Of a stretch of DNA of 64,000 nucleotides, positions 15,643 through 23,949 are shown one piece after another. Both the position numbers and the translations under genes were made by a program. Under the pieces are notes generated by a model. That model did no database searches. It saw nothing but the letters and a program-made list of their open reading frames with translations, and was not told the origin of the DNA. Numbering within the stretch: the first letter of the stretch is position 1; the number at the start of each line of letters is the position of its first letter. The stretch comes from Halobacteria archaeon AArc-dxtr1 (lineage in GTDB: Archaea > Halobacteriota > Halobacteria > Halobacteriales > Natrialbaceae), in NCBI GenBank assembly GCA_025517425.1, contig JAOPJY010000003.1:19367-83366 (forward strand), read 5' to 3'.

Positions 15643-16122
15643 ATGGCAGGTCGTGTCCACGCAATCTACGTCGCACCCGAGCAGGGAGCCCCGATGGAGC
15701 GAGTCGACCAGGTCCGGGCGGTTGCCGGTCGCGGCCTCGTGGGGGATCGCTACTACGACGACGAGGGGACCTTTGTCGACCGCGAGGGCTGTGCGCTCAC
15801 ACTGATCGAGCGTGAGGCGTTGCTCGCGATCGAACGCGAGTACGAACTCACACTTGCGTCCGGCGCTCACCGGCGGAACGTGATCACGACTGGGATCGAT
15901 CTCGAGACGCTGGTTGAGGGTCGGTTCAGGGTCGGTGAGGCACTCTGCGTCGGGATCGAACCTTGCGATCCCTGCGCGTATCTTGAGCGCCAGCTCGGAC
16001 GCGAGGGAGTTCGCGAGGCGCTGGCCGATCGGGGTGGGCTCCGCGCTCGCATCCTCGACGGTGGGACGATCGGCGAGGGAGAGGCAGTCCGGCCGCGATC
16101 TGATTCGACTGCACCGAGCTGA
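15643..16122 (+). CDS. MOSC domain protein
   Basis: A 159-residue single MOSC domain. Residues include GRGLVGDRYYDDEGTF (conserved GDRY turn), the region SGAHRRNVITTGIDL with conserved RRN, and CDPCAYLERQLG, where the second Cys is the sulfur- or molybdenum-binding residue typical of the YiiM/MOSC fold. MOSC proteins handle sulfur transfer linked to the molybdenum cofactor or act as N-hydroxylated-compound reductases. The start is the ATG after CCACC at 15643; similarity begins immediately. The tungstate/molybdate transporter lies about 8 kb away and is not linked. Confidence 0.9.
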   Translation: MAGRVHAIYVAPEQGAPMERVDQVRAVAGRGLVGDRYYDDEGTFVDREGCALTLIEREALLAIEREYELTLASGAHRRNVITTGIDLETLVEGRFRVGEALCVGIEPCDPCAYLERQLGREGVREALADRGGLRARILDGGTIGEGEAVRPRSDSTAPS

Positions 16123-16267
16123 CTGTATACCGTGAGCTGATTCGAACAACATGCACTGATATCGACCAGTGGTGTCTGTTTGTGGATCTCTGATCGCTCT
16201 GGAAAGAACCGACAGCCACTTTTCCGTGCTTTCCTGAGCGATACGTGAGGCCGGAGCACTCAGACCA

Positions 16268-17068
16268 ATGAACGAGCCAGGAATGCAGTCGCTAATGGAT
16301 CAACGGACACTCGACCGACGCGTCCAGGCCGGAGAGATGCCACAGTGGGTCACGGACCACTGGGAGTCGTTTCAGGATGGCCTCCTCGGACAGCGAAACG
16401 ACAGCCCGTTCCCCTGTTTTTTCGGCGCGGAGTCCGTCGAGAACGGCGACCCCCTCTACACCGCCGTTCCGTCGATGAGCGACGCTGACGCGCTGTTGAC
16501 GCTACGAGATCGGATCCTCGAGTACCTCGACACCTACCGCGATCACTCCGATCGCGCCTCGCTGGTCACGTTCTTCAAGCCCCCTGCACAGCCGATGTCC
16601 GAGCGCGAGTACCACGATGCGCTCTGGCACATTCTCCAGACTCTCCACCTTCACGACCCCGAACCGTGGCCCGACGACATTCCGACCGATCCAGATGACC
16701 CGTATTGGGAGTTCTGTCTCGGCGGCGAACCGATGTTTCCGACCTGTCGCGCTCCCTTCTACGAGACGCGCAAGAGCCGGTACTGTCCGATCGGTCTCGA
16801 GATCACGTTCCAACCCCGCGCCCTCTTCGAGGAGATGGACGTCACCGCCGACACCGACTTCGGCCAGCACGCACGCGACGTGATCCAGGATCGACTCGAG
16901 GAGTACGACGGGGTCTGTCCCCATGCCGATCTTGGAGATTGGGGCGTCGAGGGCGACCGAGAGTGGCCCCAGTACATGCTCTCTTCGGACGAGGAGCAGG
17001 CGCCGTCGGCGTGTCCGATCACGATCTCTCGGGAACACCCAAAGCCCGGCGCGAGGCTGCCCGAATGA
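16268..17068 (+). CDS. YqcI/YcgG family protein
   Basis: A 266-residue cytosolic protein of the YqcI/YcgG family: [20 protein letters not shown] near residue 48, the [18 protein letters not shown] helix, and the [17 protein letters not shown] segment near residue 150 with two Cys residues. Members are linked to heme-type or nitric-oxide-related enzymes in some bacteria, but function is not established. Its stop overlaps the start of the next gene (ATGA), coupling it to an isochorismatase-like hydrolase. Confidence 0.82.
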   Translation: MNEPGMQSLMDQRTLDRRVQAGEMPQWVTDHWESFQDGLLGQRNDSPFPCFFGAESVENGDPLYTAVPSMSDADALLTLRDRILEYLDTYRDHSDRASLVTFFKPPAQPMSEREYHDALWHILQTLHLHDPEPWPDDIPTDPDDPYWEFCLGGEPMFPTCRAPFYETRKSRYCPIGLEITFQPRALFEEMDVTADTDFGQHARDVIQDRLEEYDGVCPHADLGDWGVEGDREWPQYMLSSDEEQAPSACPITISREHPKPGARLPE

Positions 17069-17634
17069 CCGCTCCCAGAACCGGCGAGATTGCCGACGAC
17101 GCGGTCTTGGTGGTGATCGATCTCCAGGAGGGGTTCGACGAGCCAGCCTGGGGAGAGCGGAACAATCCAGACGCCGAGGAGCGTGCGAGCGATCTCCTCG
17201 AATACTGGCGCCGGACGGATCGCCCCGTCGTCCACGTTCGCCACGCCTCGACCGAGCCTGACTCGCCGCTTCGCCCCGACCGTCCCGGATTCGCCTTCAA
17301 ACCCGAGACAGCCCCCTTGCCGACCGAAGCCTCCTTCGAGAAGTCGGTCAACGGGGCGTTCGTCGACACTGATCTCGACGCGTGGCTTCGCGAGCACGGC
17401 TTCGAGACGCTAGTTCTCGTCGGATTGACGACAGACCACTGTGTCTCGACGACGGCCCGTATGGGAGAAAATCGGGGCTTTGAGGTCTGTGTGGTCGCGG
17501 ATGCGACGGCGACGTTCGACCGGACGCTAGACGGAGAGCGCTTCGATGCGGATCTCGTCCACCGAACGGCGCTTGCCCATCTCGACGGCGAGTTCGCGAC
17601 GATACGTCGGACTGATGAGATTCTCGACGCCTGA
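17065..17634 (+). CDS. Cysteine hydrolase, isochorismatase/nicotinamidase superfamily
   Basis: A 189-residue enzyme. The catalytic triad is visible: Asp in VVIDLQEGF, Lys in FEKSVNGAF and Cys in [13 protein letters not shown], with the preceding cis-peptide region intact. Such enzymes hydrolyse amides such as nicotinamide or ureido compounds; the substrate cannot be told from the sequence. The ATG at 17065 overlaps the stop of the YqcI-like gene, which fixes the start and suggests a shared metabolic role. Confidence 0.9.
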   Translation: MTAPRTGEIADDAVLVVIDLQEGFDEPAWGERNNPDAEERASDLLEYWRRTDRPVVHVRHASTEPDSPLRPDRPGFAFKPETAPLPTEASFEKSVNGAFVDTDLDAWLREHGFETLVLVGLTTDHCVSTTARMGENRGFEVCVVADATATFDRTLDGERFDADLVHRTALAHLDGEFATIRRTDEILDA

Positions 17635-17668
17635 GAGTGCCCGGTCGCGATCTCTTTTCCGAGCCGTT

Positions 17669-18421
17669 TCACCCGAACGAGCCGAGCGAAGACTGGAGTC
17701 GTCGACGCGACTCACCAGTCTCTACCTCGTATCCCACCAGATCGCGCATGTCCACGGCGTAGCTCGTCCCACCGGTTTCGAGCACCAGCGTCCGTCCCCG
17801 TACCCCCTGGACGGTCCCTCGAGCAACTGTCTCGCGAACGGGGGTTCGGTCGAGGTCGAGACCGTACTCGAACTGGTAGCGGTCGATAACGTCGAATTCG
17901 GCGAGTAGCTCCTCCCAGGCGGGCTCGTCGAGCGGGGCCGCAAGCGCGTCGATCTTGGCGTCGACACGGACGCGGTCGACCAGGTCGTTAGCAATCTCTG
18001 CTTCGAGTTCGCGGGCGATTCGACCGTTCGAGACGGTGTGAATGTGCGCTGCGCGCTCGGCGCCCTGCTCGCGCAGGCGCGTCTCGAGGCGTCGGTGTTT
18101 CGTGACGCCGACTTTGAATACGTCGGGTGCGAACGCAGCGAGGTAGACCGCGTGTTCCTGATAGCAGTCCATCTCGGGTTTCAGGCAGGTGCCGGTACAG
18201 CGCGCACAGATCCACGTGCTGGTGTGGGACTCGCAGTAGGGCGTCTTGGGGCGGTCACACGAGACGTGTTCGTCACCGTCGACGACGCCCGCACAGCGAC
18301 GCTCGCCGAGCGTGTAGGAGAGCCCCGTTCCTGGCTCGAGAGGCTCACGGCGCACGCGACCTCCCTCACTGACGAGCAGCGCCGACCCCCGACCGCTCGG
18401 CTCGTATCCGACGAGTTGCAC
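17669..18421 (-). CDS. DUF2797 protein with GIY-YIG-like core
   Basis: A 250-residue protein. Several Cys residues (RCAGV, CDRPKTPYCESH, ICARCTGTC) suggest a zinc-binding N-terminal region. Residues about 91-125 (HAVYLAAFAPDVFKVGVTK, then RLETRLREQGA) resemble a GIY-YIG nuclease core with the conserved KVG turn and Arg. DUF2797 proteins are found in archaea and actinobacteria, and their biochemical role is unknown. The gene stands alone on the minus strand. Confidence 0.82.
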   Translation of the reverse strand: MQLVGYEPSGRGSALLVSEGGRVRREPLEPGTGLSYTLGERRCAGVVDGDEHVSCDRPKTPYCESHTSTWICARCTGTCLKPEMDCYQEHAVYLAAFAPDVFKVGVTKHRRLETRLREQGAERAAHIHTVSNGRIARELEAEIANDLVDRVRVDAKIDALAAPLDEPAWEELLAEFDVIDRYQFEYGLDLDRTPVRETVARGTVQGVRGRTLVLETGGTSYAVDMRDLVGYEVETGESRRRLQSSLGSFG

Positions 18422-18457
18422 GGCTGTTCTTCGAGGCGGACCGAAAAAGGCGTAGCG

Positions 18458-18823
18458 TTACTGATTGCGGCGCTGTCGACGCCGGCGACTCGATCTGAGA
18501 TCACGTCGGACGCCGGTGGTGAGTATCCCGATTGGAACGCCGACGATTGCAGCACCGGCGATGACGAGCAAGACTACTGTCGGCGGGAGCAGCGCGACGA
18601 GTGAACCGACAGAGGGATCCGATTGCAGGGTCATCTGAACGTCTTCTGGATTCATCGTGAACGCGACGAGTGCGACGACGAACGCGTACGTAAAGCCAAT
18701 CGAGAGGAGCGTTCTGATCGGACGTGAGATCATCCGTTCACTGTGGTGGCGGATAGACGCGACCAACACGTCAGGGTGACGAAGTCCGCGACGAAGCAAA
18801 TCGGAGCGGGATCGGGAAGACAT
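18458..18823 (-). CDS. Small membrane protein
   Basis: A 121-residue protein with a basic N-terminus, two hydrophobic segments (about 41-58 and 78-102, LLPPTVVLLVIAGAAIVGVP) and a very basic C-terminal tail of Arg residues. The positive tail predicts that both ends face the cytoplasm. The start at 18823 is chosen as the ATG next to the polar SSRSRSDLL segment. No family recognised. Confidence 0.65.
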   Translation of the reverse strand: MSSRSRSDLLRRGLRHPDVLVASIRHHSERMISRPIRTLLSIGFTYAFVVALVAFTMNPEDVQMTLQSDPSVGSLVALLPPTVVLLVIAGAAIVGVPIGILTTGVRRDLRSSRRRRQRRNQ

Positions 18824-18990
18824 GGCTAACACTCTGCGCGGACGACGATATACATACTGGTGGTTACGAGTGTCCAGTGAACCTGTGTGTCTCGTTTCAG
18901 TCCGTTCTGCGCTACAGCAACGCACGAGATTCGGCGGCGACCGACGCCGACAGCGAAGTCCCTAAACCATCCCACTCCTAACCGCCGCCT

Positions 18991-19887
18991 ATGCAAGCGC
19001 TGGTCATCGCAGCCCACGGGTCGCACCTGAACCCGGACGCCTCAGATCCGACCTACGCCCACGCGGACGCCATCCGCGAAACGGGCGCGTTCGACGAGGT
19101 CAGAGAGGCGTTCTGGAAGGAGGAACCGCACTTTCGCGAGGTGATCCGCACCGTCGAAGCCGACGAGGTGTTCGTCGTCCCGCTGTTTATCAGTGAGGGG
19201 TACTTCACCGAGCAGGTGATCCCCCGCGAGCTTCGTCTCGAGGAGTGGGATCCCGAGCTGTGGGACTCGGACGGAACCGACGCCGCTCACGTCACCCTGG
19301 AGGCGACAGACGTCGACAAGACGGTCCACTACTGCGGCCCTGCCGGCACGCACGACGCGATGACCGACGTCATCGTTGGGCGCGCCGAGAGCGTGACGAA
19401 CGACGCCGACGTTGGAGAGGGGTTCGGCCTCGCCGTCGTCGGGCACGGCACGGAACGAAACGAAAACTCCGCGAAGGCCATCGAGTACCACACCGAGCGC
19501 ATCCGCGAGCGCGACCGCTTCGACGAGGTCAAGGCGCTGTTCATGGACGAGGAGCCCGAGGTCGACGACGTCACGGACTACTTCGAGAGCGAGGACGTGG
19601 TCGTCGTCCCTCTCTTCGTCGCCGACGGCTACCACACCCAGGAGGACATTCCAGAGGACATGGGGCTGACCCAGGACTACCGTCTCGGCTGGGACGTTCC
19701 CGCGACGGTCGACGGCCATCGGATCTGGTACGCCGGCGCTGTCGGCACCGAGTCGCTGATGGCCGACGTGCTTCTCGAACGGGCGGCCGATGCGGGTGCC
19801 GCCGTCGGTGACGCGAGAGCACGCCTCGGTACCCACTCGACCGAGACCGGGACCGACTCCGGGGTGAACGCCGGGACGGGTGACTGA
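18991..19887 (+). CDS. cbiX: Sirohydrochlorin chelatase CbiX (two-domain)
   Basis: A 298-residue chelatase made of two related halves. Half one starts MQALVIAAHGSHLNP with the metal-binding His; half two has LAVVGHGTERNENSAKA. Both carry the VVPLFISEGYFT / VVPLFVADGYHT strand-turn. The enzyme inserts cobalt (or another divalent metal) into sirohydrochlorin at the start of anaerobic cobalamin synthesis. The C-terminal 30 residues are Thr/Gly/Asp-rich and not part of the domain. The next gene starts eight bases before this one stops. Confidence 0.92.
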   Translation: MQALVIAAHGSHLNPDASDPTYAHADAIRETGAFDEVREAFWKEEPHFREVIRTVEADEVFVVPLFISEGYFTEQVIPRELRLEEWDPELWDSDGTDAAHVTLEATDVDKTVHYCGPAGTHDAMTDVIVGRAESVTNDADVGEGFGLAVVGHGTERNENSAKAIEYHTERIRERDRFDEVKALFMDEEPEVDDVTDYFESEDVVVVPLFVADGYHTQEDIPEDMGLTQDYRLGWDVPATVDGHRIWYAGAVGTESLMADVLLERAADAGAAVGDARARLGTHSTETGTDSGVNAGTGD

Positions 19888-21115
19888 CGTGGCACTCTCC
19901 GACCAGACGGTCGCAACACTCCGAGATGCGGCCGACGACGGCGGCGTCGCGTTCGACGGTCTTCGGGTGGAAACGGACGAGGCGGGCTATGCCGTCGAGA
20001 CGCCAGCGGGAGCCGAAACCGGGCTCTCAGCCGACGACCTCCCGGCGGCACTAGAAGCGGTCGCCACGCACGTCACGAACTGGCGCTACTGGCAACACAC
20101 CGTCGGCGGCGAGGGGACGGCTCGCCGAGCATTCTTGCGCTGGTGTGAACGCGCACCGATCGCGGATGCCAGTCCCGACGAGAACGGAGAAGACCTCGCC
20201 GTTCCGGACCGTTATGGGGCCCTGCGCGACGGGATCGTCCGCGAGTGGGGACAGCTCCAAATCACCGCTCGGGTGCCGGCCGACGACGAACACGCTGCCG
20301 GCGAGGAATCAGCGGACGACCGGGCAGACGACGAGCGTGCGTCAGGCGGCGAGCGTACGTCGGCCGGCGAACGCGTCTACGACCTGCGACACGTCGCTGA
20401 CGTCGACGCCGAACGTGGCGAACTCGACGTCTACGACGATCCGAGAGCGGCCCGTGAGATCGCCACTGCCGACGAGGACGGACGGTACCGGCCGCTGAAG
20501 ACGGCGCCGACGCTCGCTTCCGGCTGGATCTTTCCTGACCTCTCGGGTGCGGAGCTCGTCGAGACCGTCGGCTTCTTCTACCCCGCGACGATCCAAAACT
20601 GGCACCGTGAGCACCGGGGGAGCTTAGACGTCGACCACTGGCTCGGGACCGCACAGCGCCAGACGGGCATCTACGACGTGATCGACGAACTCCCTCGAGA
20701 GGCCGTCGAGTGGATGGCAGAGGCCTGCTGTGTCGACTCGCAGTGTCTCAGGCGTCGCGAGTGGCAGTACGAGGAGGGCGACGAGCTCGCCGTCGACGGC
20801 GGCGACGGAGCGTTCCCCTGTCGGGAGCCCTGCTCGCTCGTCGTCGCGGCGGCCCGGAAATGGGCGATCCTCGAGAGCGAAGAGGAGAAGACCTGGCAGC
20901 TCGAACTCACCACCAGCGAGTTACATCAGCTCGAGGCACTGATCGACGCCGTTGCAGACGGGCGAACCGACGAGATTCGAGAGGCAGACGTCTACGAAGG
21001 AGCAAACCGGTATCGCGCGCGCTATCTGCGAGCCAAGCGATTCGAGGACGGCGAGCTTCCGGCCGTCGAGCGAGACGGCGAGCTTCCGGCCGTCGAGCGA
21101 GACGGCGAGGACTAG
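19880..21115 (+). CDS. DR2241-family iron-sulfur protein, CbiX partner
   Basis: A 411-residue protein with a GTG start overlapping cbiX by eight bases. The C-terminal half contains CCVDSQCLRRREWQYEEGDE and FPCREPCSLVVAAARKW, a Cys set typical for the Fe-S site of DR2241 proteins, which are commonly found beside or fused to CbiX. Residues about 135-165 are an Asp/Glu/Ala-rich linker absent from bacterial relatives. The last 25 residues come from a 27-bp tandem repeat (21056-21110) encoding RDGELPAVE. A role in cobalamin or siroheme synthesis follows from the neighbour. Confidence 0.87.
   Translation: MTDVALSDQTVATLRDAADDGGVAFDGLRVETDEAGYAVETPAGAETGLSADDLPAALEAVATHVTNWRYWQHTVGGEGTARRAFLRWCERAPIADASPDENGEDLAVPDRYGALRDGIVREWGQLQITARVPADDEHAAGEESADDRADDERASGGERTSAGERVYDLRHVADVDAERGELDVYDDPRAAREIATADEDGRYRPLKTAPTLASGWIFPDLSGAELVETVGFFYPATIQNWHREHRGSLDVDHWLGTAQRQTGIYDVIDELPREAVEWMAEACCVDSQCLRRREWQYEEGDELAVDGGDGAFPCREPCSLVVAAARKWAILESEEEKTWQLELTTSELHQLEALIDAVADGRTDEIREADVYEGANRYRARYLRAKRFEDGELPAVERDGELPAVERDGED
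21056..21112 (+). repeat. 27-bp tandem repeat at the 3' end of the DR2241-family gene
   Basis: The nine-codon unit that begins gacggcgagcttccggccgt occurs twice in full and is followed by the start of a third copy just before the stop codon. The frame is maintained, so it only lengthens a disordered tail. Confidence 0.75.
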
Positions 21116-21152
21116 CTGAGCGCCCTCGACGCGCTCGATACCCGGCCGACAG

Positions 21153-21731
21153 CTACGAGACCAACAGGAAGCCGGCGACACCGACGCCCGCGAGAACTGC
21201 GAGCAATCCGGCTACGGCGACGACGCCGCCGACCACCGCGGTCGTCGCGAGCCCGATTCCAAGCGCCGCGACGCCGAGGGCGACGACGCCGAGCGTCGCC
21301 GGATCGATTGTCGAGTCGTCGACGACCCGTTCGAGGGCTGTCGATTCAGCTGGCTCACGCGAGGGAGTCGAGAGTGTCTCGTCGACGTCGATCGGGGACG
21401 GTGCCGGTTCGGCGGTCACCTCGACGTCGACGGTCTCGGTTCCGTAGCCGATCGAGACCGAGAGCGTCCCGGTTACTGGATCGTCGATTTCGGCGACGGT
21501 GACCGGGATTGCGAGGCGCTCGTCCGGTTTCACGTAGTGATTCGAGTGATCGATACTCGCGACCGCGTCGAGATCGCCGTCGATCCGGCAGTGGGCGTGG
21601 GCCGGGACGCTGTGGCCGCGCAACAGCAGGTCGAACGAGCCGGAGACGCTCACCGCGTCGGTCGACGCCGCGAGCGACTCGCCGCCGTTGCGGTTGACGT
21701 CGATCGCGATGGGGTGAGCGGTGCCGGACAC
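21153..21731 (-). CDS. Haloarchaeal protein with beta domain and C-terminal membrane hairpin
   Basis: A 192-residue protein. The first 110 residues are beta-rich and acidic (IDVNRNGGESLAASTDAVSV and on), suggesting an Ig-like fold. After a polar linker, two glycine/alanine-rich membrane helices fill residues about 144-190. The topology suggests a soluble domain tethered to the membrane by a hairpin. It sits 10 bp after the Trm112-like gene and probably shares its transcript. Function unknown. Confidence 0.7.
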   Translation of the reverse strand: MSGTAHPIAIDVNRNGGESLAASTDAVSVSGSFDLLLRGHSVPAHAHCRIDGDLDAVASIDHSNHYVKPDERLAIPVTVAEIDDPVTGTLSVSIGYGTETVDVEVTAEPAPSPIDVDETLSTPSREPAESTALERVVDDSTIDPATLGVVALGVAALGIGLATTAVVGGVVAVAGLLAVLAGVGVAGFLLVS

Positions 21732-21741
21732 GAGTGGTCAC

Positions 21742-21936
21742 CTACGCGGGAGTTTCTTCGCGCATATCTGGTGGCAGCAGGTTCGGGATCCCGTCCTCGA
21801 TCGGGTAGCGCTCGCCACACTCGCTACAGACCAGGGTTCCAGAGATGATCTCATCGCCGTCGTACTCGGCGTCCTCGAGTTCGAGGTCGTGTTTGTCCAG
21901 TGGGCAGCAGAGGATATCCAGTAGCGACTCCTTCAT
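21742..21936 (-). CDS. Trm112-like methyltransferase activator
   Basis: A 64-residue zinc protein: [20 protein letters not shown], then [20 protein letters not shown]. The paired Cys motifs and the YPIxDGIPxLLP ending are those of Trm112/YcaR proteins, which bind and stabilise several RNA and protein methyltransferases in archaea and eukaryotes. The ATG at 21936 gives the family N-terminus; a longer frame adds only ten unrelated residues. A possible client, a Trm9-like methyltransferase, lies at 30829-31464. Confidence 0.88.
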   Translation of the reverse strand: MKESLLDILCCPLDKHDLELEDAEYDGDEIISGTLVCSECGERYPIEDGIPNLLPPDMREETPA

Positions 21937-22073
21937 GGTAGAACACCTGATCGCGGGGAGCAAAAGGTTTCGGGAACCGACCGGTCAGCGGTGGTGCCGG
22001 TTTCAGTCAGACAGCCGCGACGGCAGGTTCGTCAGTGAAGCCGTGACCGGCTCGTCTGCTCGTTCGAGCGTGG

Positions 22074-23438
22074 CTACTCGTAGGGGTTCTCGACGACGAC
22101 GGTCTCTTCGCGGCCGGGACCGACACCGACGGCGTAGATCGGCGCGTCGAGTTCGTCGCTTACGTACTCGAGATACGTGCGGGCGTTTTCCGGAATCGCC
22201 TCGTAGCCCTCGTCGGCGACGGTGGCCCAGTCGACCTCGGGCCAGCCCTCGAACGTCTTGAGATTCGCCTCACACCGAGCCCACTGCTCGGTCGTCGGCG
22301 GAACGGTGAATATCTCCTCACCATCGAACTCGTAGCTATGGCCAACGTTCACTTCCTCAAGTCCCGCGAGGACGTCGATATGGTTGATCGCGAGGCCGGT
22401 GAAGCCGTTGGCACGCGCGGCGTGGCGCAACATTGGGATGTCGAGCCAGCCGACGCGCCGGGGACGACCGGTGACGGTGCCGTACTCGCCGCCTTCGTCA
22501 CGGATGTCGGTCGCGAGTTGCTCTTCAGCCTCATCCGCTCCCACGTCTGCGTCGTAGTCGGGCGTCTGGCCTTCAACGCCGCCGAGTTCGGTCGGCAGCG
22601 GGCCGGTTCCGACTCGCGAGAGGTAGGCCTTGACGATGCCGACGACCTCGCCCCGCCCGACCGTCGTCGGGCCGAGGCCCGTGCCGACGGTTGCGCCGCC
22701 CGCCGTCGGGTTCGAGGAGGTGACGTAGGGGTAGACCCCGTGGTCGATGTCGATCGAGGTTCCCTGTGCCCCCTCTAACATGACGTTCTCGCCGGCGTCG
22801 ATGCGCTCTTGCAGGAAGGTGCCACAGTCGACGGTCATGTTCTCGTCGGCGAGGCGCTCGCCGTACTCGCGGTACGTGTCGTAGAGGTGTTCGATGTCGA
22901 ACTCCTCGCCGGTCTGCTTGCCGAAAACTTCCTCGGCAAGCGCTTTTTTCTGCGGGACGACGTACTCGAGCCGTTCGCGCAGCACCTCGGGGTCGAGTAA
23001 GTCGCCGACGCGGACGCCCCGTCGGCCCGCCTTGTCCTCGTAGGTGGGGCCGATGCCCCGACCCGTGGTGCCGGCGGCGAGATCCTCTTTCTCGTCTTCC
23101 TCGATCCCGTCTAACGCGCGGTGGTATGGGAGGATGACGTGGGCGCGCTCGGCGACGCGGACGTCCGGTTCGAGCCCGCGCTCGCGCAGCGCGTCGATCT
23201 CCTCGAACAGGGTCTCGGGGTTAACGACGCAGCCGTTTCCGAGGACGCCGATCTTCCCGCGAACGGCGCCGGAGGGGACCAGCGAGAGCTTGTACTTCGT
23301 CCCGTCGTGGACGACGGTGTGTCCTGCGTTGTCCCCGCCCTGATAGCGGGCGACCACGTCGGCGGCGTCGCCGTAGAGATCCACGACACCACCCTTGCCT
23401 TCGTCGCCGAGTTGCGCCCCGACGATGGTGACGGTCAT
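22074..23438 (-). CDS. purA: Adenylosuccinate synthase
   Basis: A 454-residue enzyme. VGAQLGDEGKGGVVDLYGD at the N-terminus is the GTP-binding P-loop of PurA (GDEGKGK-type), and GNAGHTVVHDGTKYKLSLVP-like and GTGLGPTTVGRGEVVGIVKA segments follow in the usual order. It joins IMP and aspartate with GTP to give adenylosuccinate in purine synthesis. Length is slightly above the usual 430, with an acidic insertion near residue 300 (YDADVGADEAEEQLATDIRD). It is a single gene, divergent from the winged-helix gene to its right. Confidence 0.96.
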   Translation of the reverse strand: MTVTIVGAQLGDEGKGGVVDLYGDAADVVARYQGGDNAGHTVVHDGTKYKLSLVPSGAVRGKIGVLGNGCVVNPETLFEEIDALRERGLEPDVRVAERAHVILPYHRALDGIEEDEKEDLAAGTTGRGIGPTYEDKAGRRGVRVGDLLDPEVLRERLEYVVPQKKALAEEVFGKQTGEEFDIEHLYDTYREYGERLADENMTVDCGTFLQERIDAGENVMLEGAQGTSIDIDHGVYPYVTSSNPTAGGATVGTGLGPTTVGRGEVVGIVKAYLSRVGTGPLPTELGGVEGQTPDYDADVGADEAEEQLATDIRDEGGEYGTVTGRPRRVGWLDIPMLRHAARANGFTGLAINHIDVLAGLEEVNVGHSYEFDGEEIFTVPPTTEQWARCEANLKTFEGWPEVDWATVADEGYEAIPENARTYLEYVSDELDAPIYAVGVGPGREETVVVENPYE

Positions 23439-23603
23439 AACAGCGCGGGCTTCTTGCCGTGCCGATATACAGATTACGGTCTGGTCGCCTCAACCACCCC
23501 AGAGAGAACGCACGCCGACCGCCGTGGCGACCAGATCCGAATCGTTAACTTCTCTCACGCACGACATCGTACCACAATCCTCGTTCTCTTCCGAGAGAGT
23601 AAC

Positions 23604-23610
23604 ATTTAAA
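23604..23610 (+). promoter_or_regulatory. TATA-like box of the small winged-helix gene
   Basis: ATTTAAA lies 28-34 nt before the ATG at 23638 and fits a leaderless start at that ATG, not at the longer open frame upstream. Confidence 0.5.
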
Positions 23611-23637
23611 CGGCGGAAAGACAAGTTAACAAATGCC

Positions 23638-23943
23638 ATGATAGACCGACTGGAGAAGGAAGTCGATATGCTGGAACGGCATCTGCAGGTCCTGAAGATG
23701 GTCATCGAGAACGAACCGATCGGGATCGTGAAAATGTCCAACGAGACCGGATACCCCCACCACAAGGTGCGCTACTCGCTGCGCGTCTTAGAGGAGGAGA
23801 ACCTCATCGAGCCCTCGAGCCAGGGTGCGATCAAGACCGAGCGTACCGCGGAATTCGTCGACGAACTCGACGACAAGATGGACCACATCGTCGAGAAACT
23901 CGACGGGATGAAGATCGAAGACGTCGCCGAGATCGAAGGCTAA
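23638..23943 (+). CDS. Conserved winged-helix protein
   Basis: A 101-residue protein, very likely a haloarchaeal core gene. It has an N-terminal helix (MIDRLEKEVDMLERHLQVLK), a winged helix (IVKMSNETGYPHHKVRYSLR, then VLEEENLIEPSSQGAIKTER), and a C-terminal helix. The sequence pattern is that of a small DNA-binding regulator, probably a dimer through the terminal helices. The ATG preceded by a TATA-like box is used. No target is evident; purA is divergent, with a shared upstream region of about 200 bp. Confidence 0.85.
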   Translation: MIDRLEKEVDMLERHLQVLKMVIENEPIGIVKMSNETGYPHHKVRYSLRVLEEENLIEPSSQGAIKTERTAEFVDELDDKMDHIVEKLDGMKIEDVAEIEG

Positions 23944-23949
23944 CCGCGC